DNA from: Candidatus Methylomirabilota bacterium | GTDB lineage: Bacteria > Methylomirabilota > Methylomirabilia > Methylomirabilales > JACPAU01 | Length of the DNA stretch: 5,290 nt | Direction of reading: 5' to 3' | NCBI GenBank assembly: GCA_016180705.1 | Contig: JACPAU010000151.1 | Coordinates: 1 to 5,290 of the forward strand | In this document: in pieces, positions 1 to 5,290 of the stretch | How the letters are laid out: each line of letters opens with the position of its first letter | Numbering within the stretch: position 1 is the first letter of the stretch | Translations under genes and position numbers: made by a program | The notes under the pieces: model-generated | What the model saw: the letters and a program-made list of their open reading frames with translations, nothing else | Database searches by the model: none | What the model was told of the DNA's origin: nothing

Positions 1-12
1 GCGATGGGCGGT

Positions 13-42
13 AGATTAGGCTGCCTTCGGCCGATGAGTCAA
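13..42 (-). promoter_or_regulatory. candidate sigma-70-type promoter reading left out of the window
   Basis: On the minus strand TTGACT (37-42) matches five of six bases of the TTGACA -35 consensus. A -10-like CCTAAT (15-20) lies 16 bp downstream and matches four of six bases of TATAAT; TAATCT (13-18), spaced 18 bp, is a poorer alternative. The A-rich stretch just upstream could act as an UP-like element. The start would fall near base 8, so the gene it serves would begin just outside the window. The -10 match is modest and the promoter rules of this organism are unknown. Confidence 0.35.
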
Positions 43-57
43 ATAGTTTTTTACTAT
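43..57. promoter_or_regulatory. candidate LysR-type operator (interrupted dyad, T-N11-A)
   Basis: ATAGT-N5-ACTAT is a perfect 5+5 inverted repeat with an all-T (plus strand) spacer. Its inner 13 bases (44-56) fit the LysR-box rule T-N11-A. It sits in the only clearly AT-rich patch of the window, 31 bp past the lysR stop codon, and directly abuts the -35-like TTGACT on the minus strand. If the minus-strand promoter is real, the dyad centre is near -42, where LysR activation sites often lie. The match is to a loose general rule, and a 5-bp dyad can occur by chance. Confidence 0.35.
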
Positions 58-87
58 GGACTCTGGCCCGAAGTTCGGCAGGGCGGG

Positions 88-984
88 TCAGGCCTTGGCC
101 TGCTCCAGGAGGAACTTCCGGAAGGCCTCTCCGGCTGGGGAGCGGGAACGGCGCCGGTGGGTGACCAGGTAGAAATCACGCGTGAGGCGCAGGCCCTCGA
201 CAGGCACGCTGGCCAGCACGCCTTGCGCGAGTTCGTCCGCAATGGCGCGGCGGGAGATAAAGGAGAACCCGGCGCCGGCGCGCACGGCCTGCCGGACCGC
301 CTCGTTGCTCCCGAGTTCGGCGACCACGGCCCCCTCAGCCGGCTCGACGCCGGCCCGGGCGAAAGCCTCCTCCGCCGCCTTGCGCGTGCCCGAGCCGGGC
401 TCCCGCAGGATCAGGGGTCCCTTGGCCACATCCGCCACGCTCACCCGGCGTCGCGACGCCCACGGGTGGCCCGCCGGGACGGCCAGGACGACCTCGTCGC
501 CCGCGAAGCGGACGTACTCGAGCTTCGGGTCCTCGTACCGGGCCCCGACGACCCCCAGTTCGTACGCCCCCTCCTCGACGGCGGCCACCACCTCTCGGGA
601 GCCCCCGATCCGGAGGCTCAGGGCGATCTCCGGGTAGCGTGCCTTGAACCGGGCGAGGAGGGCCGGGAGGATGTACTCCCCGGGGATGTTGCTCCCCCCG
701 ATGGTCAGGCCCCCCCGGAGGCGGCCCTTGTGCTCGTCCAGAGCCTGCATCGCGGAGGCTCGCAGGCGGAGGATCTCGGTCGCGTAGCGGTAGAGAACAT
801 CCCCGGCGCGGGTGGAGCGAACCTCCTTGCCGAGCCGGTCGAAGAGGCGCATCCCCACCTCTTCTTCCAGGTTCTTGATGTGCCCGCTCACGGTAGGTTG
901 GGTGAGGGAGACCGCTTCCGCCGCCCGCGAGAAGGAGCGCAGCTCCACGATCCGGCAGAAGACCTCCAGGGCGCGAATGTCCAT
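88..984 (-). CDS. LysR-family transcriptional regulator (CysL/selenium-metabolism-like subgroup)
   Basis: A complete 298-residue LysR-type regulator. The N-terminal winged helix-turn-helix covers about residues 1-60: LEVFCRIVELRSFSRAAEA, then LTQPTVSGHIKNLEEEVGMRLFDR (27-50), and TRAGDVLY. A linker helix runs to about residue 88. The effector-binding domain begins at LTIGGSNIPGEYILP (93-107) and ends near the C-terminus. TQPTVSGHI in the recognition helix, the IPGEYILP strand and LREPGSGTR in the effector domain resemble the CysL/YwfK group and the LysR regulators annotated as selenium-metabolism-associated; this is from memory, not a search. The effector is unknown, and no sulfur, selenium or carbon-fixation gene is in the window. 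The ATG at 984 has GGAG seven bases upstream (992-995), a good ribosome-binding site. The gap to asmA is 23 bp and both run the same way, so it is probably the last gene of the operon. LysR regulators usually diverge from their target; with no divergent neighbour, the target may be downstream, at the left edge. Confidence 0.95.
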   Translation of the reverse strand: MDIRALEVFCRIVELRSFSRAAEAVSLTQPTVSGHIKNLEEEVGMRLFDRLGKEVRSTRAGDVLYRYATEILRLRASAMQALDEHKGRLRGGLTIGGSNIPGEYILPALLARFKARYPEIALSLRIGGSREVVAAVEEGAYELGVVGARYEDPKLEYVRFAGDEVVLAVPAGHPWASRRRVSVADVAKGPLILREPGSGTRKAAEEAFARAGVEPAEGAVVAELGSNEAVRQAVRAGAGFSFISRRAIADELAQGVLASVPVEGLRLTRDFYLVTHRRRSRSPAGEAFRKFLLEQAKA

Positions 985-1007
985 GCCACAGCTCCGGCGG
1001 GCTTCGG

Positions 1008-2951
1008 TTATGGCTTGAGCAACTGGCGGAAGAGGTCCTGGAGCGGGACAGCGCCTCCCGGGCCCAGCCGCTTCTCCAGTTCCCGGCCGAGCTTCTTCTG
1101 GATCGCGCCGGCGCCGGGGAGGACCCGCGGCCGGTCGGAGGTCCCCAGGACCTTCGCGTCGATCGTGCCCCGGGCCGTCCGCGCCACCACGTCGAAGTCC
1201 ACGCTCCGGTCCACCAGGCCGTACTTGCCCGACGCCGCCACCTGGTTCTCCCCCTGGACCAGGAGGAGGTCGGCCGTCCGCAGGACCCCGCCCCCGAGCG
1301 TGTAGGTCCCGGTCAGCCGCTCGAAGCGGTCCAGCTTGAGCTGGATCCCCCGCGCCGCCAGCAGCGGCCCCAGCGCCTCCTCCAGGCGCTCGGCGGGCCG
1401 GTAGCCCTTCAGCCGCCCGTTCTCCACTGCGACCTGCCCGCCCCCCTCGGCGGTCTTGAGGAGCCCCTCGATGGAGTCCCCGCGGCCCGTCGCCTTGAGG
1501 TGCAGGCCGAGCGTGCCCTCCAGGCTCCAGTCGGGCTTGACCAGCGCCCGGAGGACCGGCCCCGTCTGGATGCCCCGGAGGGTCACGTTCACGTTGGCTT
1601 CAGGGACGGCCCCCAGGCGGACGCCTCCTCCCCCCTGGATCGTGCCTCCCTCGAGGCCCGCGGAGAGCTCGGACGCGGTCAGCCTGCCCCCCTGGAACCC
1701 GAGCCGGGCCGAGAGACCACGCAGGCTGAGGTCCCCATAGGTCAGCCGGTCCACGCGGAGGCGACCCGCAGCGGTCACGGCGGGGAGCGCGGCGGTCGCC
1801 GGCTGGGGGGCCGCCGCCCAGGCCTCGGCAAGGAGCGCCGCCCGGGTCGTGGGGGGAGCGAGGAAGCGGTTGAGATCGAGGGCCGGGGACGCGAGGTCAA
1901 ACTCGACGCGGGGAGCGGCGAACCGTTCCACCGAGAGGCTGCCGCGGAACTCGGCACCCTTGAGGAGCACCTCCAGCCGGGCCAGGTCCAGGCGGTCGGT
2001 CCCGACGCTGCCGAGGAGAGTCAGCCTACCCGGCTCCCCGGCCCCCTTGCGGAAGCCCTGCCCCAGACGGAGGGCGAGGGCACCGAAGTCGAGGCTCCCC
2101 TCGACCTTCGCCGCCCCCACTGTTCCGCTGAGTCTCACATCCAGGTCGGCGGCACCGGCGGCGCTCACCCCCAGGGCGGCCAGGTCCACCAGGGAGGCGA
2201 TGTGGTCAGGGCTGAGGCGGCGCGCCTTGAGCTCGAGCGAGACCGGGAGCGCCTTCAGGTCGGCCGTGGCAGGCCAGGGACCTGCGTCCCCGCTCAGGGA
2301 GAGGCTCGCGGCACGCTGCTCCCCCAAGGTGGCACGAACGCGGAGGCTGGTCGGCCTCGGCCCCTCTCCCTGGCGGAGCGAGACCTCCAGGTCCCGCAGC
2401 GCCACCGTGCTCCGCCGCTCCAGGTCCCGGATGACGAGTGCCCCCCCAGTCAGGTCCAGGCGGGATGGGAGCAGGGGCAGGGCGATGGCCGGCGCGGGCG
2501 GCTCAGGCCGCCCGGGCTGTGCGGGACGGGCCGCGGTGCTCGGCCTGTCGGCCCCGAGGGTGGTGACGTTCCAGAGGCCGCGAGGGCCGCGGAGGAGGGT
2601 GAGGCGGGGGGCCTCGATGATCGCCCGGGTCACCTCCACGCGCCCCGTGAGGAGAGGCACGAGGGCCACCCGGACCTGCACCGCCTTCGCCCGCAGAAAG
2701 GGCTCGCGGCCGAAGGCGGGGTCCTCGCCGATGCTGAGGTCGGTCGCCTCCGCGCCCAGGCCCGGAAGGAAGGTCAGCCGTGCCGCCCCGAGGCTCACCG
2801 GCCGCCCCAGCGCCTCGCTGGCCTGGGCCGCGATCAGGGCGCGATACCGGTCCGCCGGGATGAGCGACGGCAGCAAGAGGAGCAGAAGGAGGATCAGGAG
2901 GAGCGCGCCTCCGACGACGGCCACCCCGATCTTGAGCCCGCGCCCCGCCAT
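1008..2951 (-). CDS. AsmA family protein (inner-membrane-anchored, envelope/outer membrane lipid homeostasis)
   Basis: A 647-residue AsmA-family protein, close in length to Escherichia coli AsmA (617). The N-terminus is a short positive stretch followed by one very hydrophobic, leucine-rich helix (about residues 8-29), so the protein should be anchored in the inner membrane with the rest in the periplasm. Residues about 30-135 match the AsmA N-terminal region: SEALGRPVSLG, then a FLPGLGAEATDLSIGEDPAF-like segment and IIEAPRLTLLRGPRGLWN. A Pro/Ala-rich linker follows (about 138-160). The long middle is beta-rich and repetitive. The AsmA C-terminal region starts near residue 503 (GGGQVAVENGRLKG) and includes DLLLVQGENQVAASGKYGL. 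AsmA-like proteins are thought to form beta-groove bridges that carry phospholipid towards the outer membrane; here that role is inferred from family alone. The ATG at 2951 lies 3 bp after the gatB stop, and the gatB stop region (GGGGAAGTAGGGG) serves as its ribosome-binding site. No functional link to GatCAB is evident; sharing an operon may be only chromosomal packing. Confidence 0.9.
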   Translation of the reverse strand: MAGRGLKIGVAVVGGALLLILLLLLLLPSLIPADRYRALIAAQASEALGRPVSLGAARLTFLPGLGAEATDLSIGEDPAFGREPFLRAKAVQVRVALVPLLTGRVEVTRAIIEAPRLTLLRGPRGLWNVTTLGADRPSTAARPAQPGRPEPPAPAIALPLLPSRLDLTGGALVIRDLERRSTVALRDLEVSLRQGEGPRPTSLRVRATLGEQRAASLSLSGDAGPWPATADLKALPVSLELKARRLSPDHIASLVDLAALGVSAAGAADLDVRLSGTVGAAKVEGSLDFGALALRLGQGFRKGAGEPGRLTLLGSVGTDRLDLARLEVLLKGAEFRGSLSVERFAAPRVEFDLASPALDLNRFLAPPTTRAALLAEAWAAAPQPATAALPAVTAAGRLRVDRLTYGDLSLRGLSARLGFQGGRLTASELSAGLEGGTIQGGGGVRLGAVPEANVNVTLRGIQTGPVLRALVKPDWSLEGTLGLHLKATGRGDSIEGLLKTAEGGGQVAVENGRLKGYRPAERLEEALGPLLAARGIQLKLDRFERLTGTYTLGGGVLRTADLLLVQGENQVAASGKYGLVDRSVDFDVVARTARGTIDAKVLGTSDRPRVLPGAGAIQKKLGRELEKRLGPGGAVPLQDLFRQLLKP

Positions 2952-2954
2952 CCC

Positions 2955-4448
2955 CTACTTCCCCGCATCCCGGGCCAGCCGTGCCCGCAACAGGTCGTTG
3001 ATCACCTTCGGGTTGCCCTTCCCTCGGGTCGCCCGCATCGCCTGCCCCACCAGGAAGGTGAACGACTTCTCCTTCCCGGCCCGGTACTCCGCCACCACGC
3101 TCGCGTGGGCGGCGAGGACCTCGTCCACGATCCGCGCCAGCTCCCCCGCGTCGGAGATCTGCTCGAGGGCCTCCCGTTTGATGACGTCCGCGACCGTCAC
3201 CCGGCCGGCCGCCGCCCCCGCCATCGCCCCGCGCTCCCCGCGGTTCTCCGCGTAGACCTTCTCGAAGACCGTCTTGGCCGCCGACCCGCTGATCTTCCCC
3301 GACCGGACTGCCTCGAGCAGGTCGGCCACGTCCTGCGCCGCGACCGGGCTCTCGGTGATGTCGAGTCCGTCCCGGTTCAGGAGGCCCAGGAGTTCCACCA
3401 TCACCCAGTTGCTGGCGGCCTTCGGGTCCGGATGGAGCCGGACGCCTTCCTCGTAGAAGTCCGCGAGGCGCCGACTGGCCGTGAGGACGCCGGCATCGTA
3501 GCCCGGCAGACCGTACTGGCCCACGAACCGCGCCTTCCGGGCATCGGGGAGTTCCGGGAGACCCGCCCTGAGCGGCTGGAGCCAGGCTTCATCCACCACC
3601 ACCGGCACGAGGTCCGGCTCCGGGAAGTACCGGTAGTCGTGGGCCTCCTCCTTCGAGCGCATGGCGAGGGTGATGCCCTGGTCGGCGTCCCAGAGGCGCG
3701 TCTCCTGGACGATCCGCTCCCCGGCCTCGAGCCGCTTCGTGAGGCGCTGGATCTCGTACTCCAACGCCCGTTGCACGTTGCGGTACGAGTTCATGTTCTT
3801 GACCTCGGTCTTCACGCCGAGCACGGTGCTGCCTGCCGGTCGGACGGAGACGTTGGCGTCGCAGCGGAGGCTTCCCTCCTCCATGTTGCCGTCGCAGATG
3901 TCCAGGTAGACGAGGATCGCCCGGAGTTTCTTCAGGTAGTCCACCGCCTCCTCGGAGGACCGCAGGTCCGGCTCGCTCACGATCTCGATGAGGGGCACCC
4001 CGCACCGGTTGAAGTCCACCAGGCTCGAAGCGGCGCTCTCCATCGCGCCGGCGTGGACCAGTTTCCCCGCGTCCTCCTCCAGGTGGATGCGGCGGATTCC
4101 GACCCGCTTCCGGCTCGGCCCGTCCCCGATTTCGATGGCCCCGTGCTGCGCCAGGGGCTGCTCGTACTGCGAAATCTGATAGTTCTTGGGGAGGTCCGGA
4201 TAGAAGTAGTTCTTCCGCGCGAAGCGGGAGGAGGGGGCGATCGTGCAGCCGGTGGCCAGGGCCATCTTCAGGGCGAAGGCCACCGCGTCCCGGTTCAGGA
4301 CGGGCAGGACGCCGGGCATCCCGAGGCAGACCGGGCAGGTCTGCGTATTGGGCGCTTCACCGAAGGTTGTGGCGCAGCCGCAGAAGACCTTGGACCGGGT
4401 CAGGAGTTGGGCGTGCACCTCCAGCCCGATCACCGCCTCGAAGGTCAT
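2955..4448 (-). CDS. gatB: GatB, tRNA-binding kinase/amidotransferase subunit of Asp/Glu-tRNA amidotransferase
   Basis: A full-length GatB (497 residues; the family is usually about 475-500). GatB activates the side-chain carboxylate of misacylated Glu-tRNA(Gln) or Asp-tRNA(Asn) with ATP and amidates it with ammonia from GatA. Family hallmarks in order: [12 protein letters not shown] (4-15, with Glu10 and His12, expected metal/active-site residues), [13 protein letters not shown] (86-98), HLEEDAGK (122-129, including Glu125), [10 protein letters not shown] (152-161), [16 protein letters not shown] (189-204) and EVKNMNS (215-221). The C-terminal part is the helical and YqeY-like tRNA-binding tail, ending near [13 protein letters not shown]. 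Cys23, Cys25, Cys38 and Cys41 form a CxC...CxxC set that probably binds zinc, as in some GatB proteins. The start is the ATG at 4448, with a purine-rich GGGTAGGGAAAG just upstream that also contains the previous gene's TAG stop. The gap to the upstream gene is 6 bp and to the downstream gene 3 bp, so it sits inside an operon. Confidence 0.98.
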   Translation of the reverse strand: MTFEAVIGLEVHAQLLTRSKVFCGCATTFGEAPNTQTCPVCLGMPGVLPVLNRDAVAFALKMALATGCTIAPSSRFARKNYFYPDLPKNYQISQYEQPLAQHGAIEIGDGPSRKRVGIRRIHLEEDAGKLVHAGAMESAASSLVDFNRCGVPLIEIVSEPDLRSSEEAVDYLKKLRAILVYLDICDGNMEEGSLRCDANVSVRPAGSTVLGVKTEVKNMNSYRNVQRALEYEIQRLTKRLEAGERIVQETRLWDADQGITLAMRSKEEAHDYRYFPEPDLVPVVVDEAWLQPLRAGLPELPDARKARFVGQYGLPGYDAGVLTASRRLADFYEEGVRLHPDPKAASNWVMVELLGLLNRDGLDITESPVAAQDVADLLEAVRSGKISGSAAKTVFEKVYAENRGERGAMAGAAAGRVTVADVIKREALEQISDAGELARIVDEVLAAHASVVAEYRAGKEKSFTFLVGQAMRATRGKGNPKVINDLLRARLARDAGK

Positions 4449-4454
4449 CTTTCC

Positions 4455-4925
4455 CTACCCCCGGGTCCGGATGGACTCCAGGTACGCGACGTAGGGGTCC
4501 GAGAGGTTGTGCTCCTCCGCCCCCTGGATGATCAGCCGCATGTAGCGCCGCGACGGAGCGTAGTTCCCCACCGGCACAGCAAAGTAGCAGAAGGCCGTCG
4601 CCGGCGTCCCGTCCGGCTTCTCCACGGTCACCGTCTTCCGCACGTAGGCCCTTGGCGCCTCCTCATACTCGTCCAGGGCCTTCAGGTGGTCCTCCGTCAC
4701 CTCCCAGAGGACGCCTTCCACGACCCGACCCTTGACCGGCTTGAGGTCGGCGATCCCACCGCCGAACTCGCCCCCCGGCCGGGTAAAGGCCAACTGGTGG
4801 TCCCGGAGGATCCCGCGGCTCGCGAACTTCGCCCCGGGGCACAGCCGCTTCATCTGCAGCCGGGCCATGTTGGACCCGTAGGCGAAGTAGAGATACGTTA
4901 CAGGTTTGGCTTGCGCTTCCGCCAT
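4455..4925 (-). CDS. gamma-glutamylcyclotransferase family protein (GGCT-like fold)
   Basis: A 156-residue protein of the gamma-glutamylcyclotransferase (GGCT/AIG2-like) fold. Enzymes of this fold act on gamma-glutamyl amines or amino acids, typically releasing 5-oxoproline. The N-terminal strand [10 protein letters not shown] (residues 11-20) contains the substrate-binding YGSN loop. LDEYE at 84-88 aligns with LDEQE of human GGCT, placing the catalytic glutamate at Glu88. The end ([18 protein letters not shown], about 135-152) resembles the C-terminal helix of human GGCT (GAKENGLP...Y...L). It is thus closer to GGCT proper than to ChaC proteins. Length is normal for a single-domain member, with no signal peptide or membrane segment. 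The ATG at 4925 is the only sensible start: the next in-frame Met (residue 20) would remove the YGSN loop. It lies inside the end of gatA, preceded by only a weak AGG 7 nt away, so translation probably depends on gatA. gatB follows after 6 bp. The true substrate is unknown. Confidence 0.9.
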   Translation of the reverse strand: MAEAQAKPVTYLYFAYGSNMARLQMKRLCPGAKFASRGILRDHQLAFTRPGGEFGGGIADLKPVKGRVVEGVLWEVTEDHLKALDEYEEAPRAYVRKTVTVEKPDGTPATAFCYFAVPVGNYAPSRRYMRLIIQGAEEHNLSDPYVAYLESIRTRG

Positions 4926-5290
4926 GATGTCGCCTGCTCGTAGGCGTGGGCGGCCCGGAGGAGCCGGGCCTCGTCGAAGGGCTGCCCGAGCAGCTGCAGC
5001 CCGATGGGCAGCCCCGCCTTCGTGAACCCGCAGGGGACCGATATCCCCGGGATTCCCGCCAGGTTCGCCGAAATGGTGAAGATGTCCGAGAGGTACATGG
5101 TGAGGGGATCGGCCGTCTTCTCCCCGAAGCGGAAGGCCGCCGTCGGGGAGGTGGGCGTGAGGATCACGTCGCAGCGCTTGAAGGCCTCGATGAAGTCCTG
5201 CCGGATCAGCGTCCGGACCTTCAGGGCCTTGAGGTAGTAGGCGTCGTAGTAGCCGGCGGAGAGGGCGTACGTCCCCAGCATGATCCGGCG
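4898..5290 (-). CDS. gatA: GatA, amidase subunit of Asp/Glu-tRNA amidotransferase (C-terminal part only)
   Basis: C-terminal 130 residues of GatA, the glutaminase subunit of GatCAB. GatA hydrolyses glutamine and passes ammonia to GatB for amidation of Glu-tRNA(Gln) and often Asp-tRNA(Asn) in the cytoplasm. The reading frame stays open to the right edge: three codons (Arg-Arg-Ile) precede the first visible Met, giving the family-typical [11 protein letters not shown] stretch, so that Met is internal and the true start is outside. Other visible hallmarks are [10 protein letters not shown], then YLSDIFT followed by [14 protein letters not shown], and [10 protein letters not shown]. The second Arg of RRI and the Asp of YLSDIFT lie 67 residues apart, the spacing of the two glutamine-contacting residues I recall from Staphylococcus aureus GatA (Arg358, Asp425). 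The Ser-cisSer-Lys catalytic triad lies in the missing N-terminal part and cannot be checked. The gene ends in TAA and overlaps the next gene by 28 bp, suggesting coupled translation. gatC may lie further upstream, outside the window. Confidence 0.97.
   Translation of the reverse strand, partial: RRIMLGTYALSAGYYDAYYLKALKVRTLIRQDFIEAFKRCDVILTPTSPTAAFRFGEKTADPLTMYLSDIFTISANLAGIPGISVPCGFTKAGLPIGLQLLGQPFDEARLLRAAHAYEQATSWRKRKPNL

Noticed and set aside
43..57. ATAGT-TTTTT-ACTAT as a hairpin terminator
   Set aside because: A five-pair AT-rich stem is too weak, and neither strand has a T-run after the stem; the operator reading is more plausible.
68..78. CCGAA-G-TTCGG inverted repeat just after the lysR stop as a rho-independent terminator
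   Set aside because: With a realistic loop the stem is only about four base pairs, and no T-run follows on the minus strand. It may be a protein-binding dyad, but it is not a convincing terminator.
4..1305. Open frame of 433 codons on the plus strand, antisense to lysR and the end of asmA
   Set aside because: Arg/Pro/Gly-rich translation without any family motif, antisense to a textbook LysR protein; a shadow of GC-rich coding sequence.
3589..4005. Minus-strand frame of 138 codons inside gatB
   Set aside because: It is an out-of-frame reading of gatB, which is intact and carries all family motifs; the alternative product is Arg/Gly/Pro-rich with no motif.
1500..4943. Very long open frame (1147 codons) on the plus strand, antisense to asmA, gatB and the cyclotransferase gene
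   Set aside because: It covers three well-supported minus-strand genes. Its product is low-complexity (rich in Arg, Gly, Pro, Glu, Leu) with no recognisable domain. Long antisense frames are expected in GC-rich coding DNA.
1..5290. CRISPR arrays, insertion sequences, tRNA or other RNA genes, toxin-antitoxin or defence genes
   Set aside because: No direct repeats with spacers, no terminal inverted repeats or transposase motifs, and no tRNA-like sequence were seen. About 98% of the window is accounted for by five ordinary genes.

Overview
The window is a compact block of GC-rich bacterial DNA (roughly two thirds G+C by eye). Every convincing gene lies on the minus strand. Read in the direction of transcription (right to left), the order is gatA (3' end only), a gamma-glutamylcyclotransferase-like gene, gatB, an asmA-family gene and a lysR-family regulator gene. 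The junctions are a 28-bp overlap, then gaps of 6, 3 and 23 bp, so all five are probably transcribed together from a promoter right of the window.

gatA and gatB encode two subunits of the tRNA-dependent amidotransferase GatCAB, which converts Glu-tRNA(Gln) (and, in many bacteria, Asp-tRNA(Asn)) to the correctly amidated aminoacyl-tRNA. The organism therefore probably uses this indirect route. GatA is missing its catalytic N-terminal part because the window ends there. GatB looks complete and carries a CxC...CxxC four-cysteine set. The gene between them has the YGSN-type substrate loop and catalytic glutamate of the gamma-glutamylcyclotransferase fold. Its placement between gatA and gatB is the most unusual point of gene organisation here. 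The AsmA-family protein suggests a diderm cell with an outer membrane. The LysR regulator has no obvious target within the block.

The left end (bases 1-87), downstream of lysR, is a short non-coding stretch with a distinctly AT-rich patch. It holds a 15-bp interrupted dyad of the LysR type (T-N11-A) directly beside a TTGACT -35-like hexamer with a plausible -10. These would drive transcription leftward out of the window. The most interesting regulatory reading is that the LysR protein controls the next gene, just off the left edge.

Organism: high GC, an outer-membrane-type AsmA protein and this mix of families would fit GC-rich Gram-negative lineages such as NC10/Rokubacteria or deltaproteobacterial relatives. 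That placement is a guess; nothing here fixes the phylum. I see no mobile element, CRISPR array, RNA gene or clear new multi-gene system. The window is mostly housekeeping, with an unusual cyclotransferase insertion and a candidate regulatory node at its left edge.
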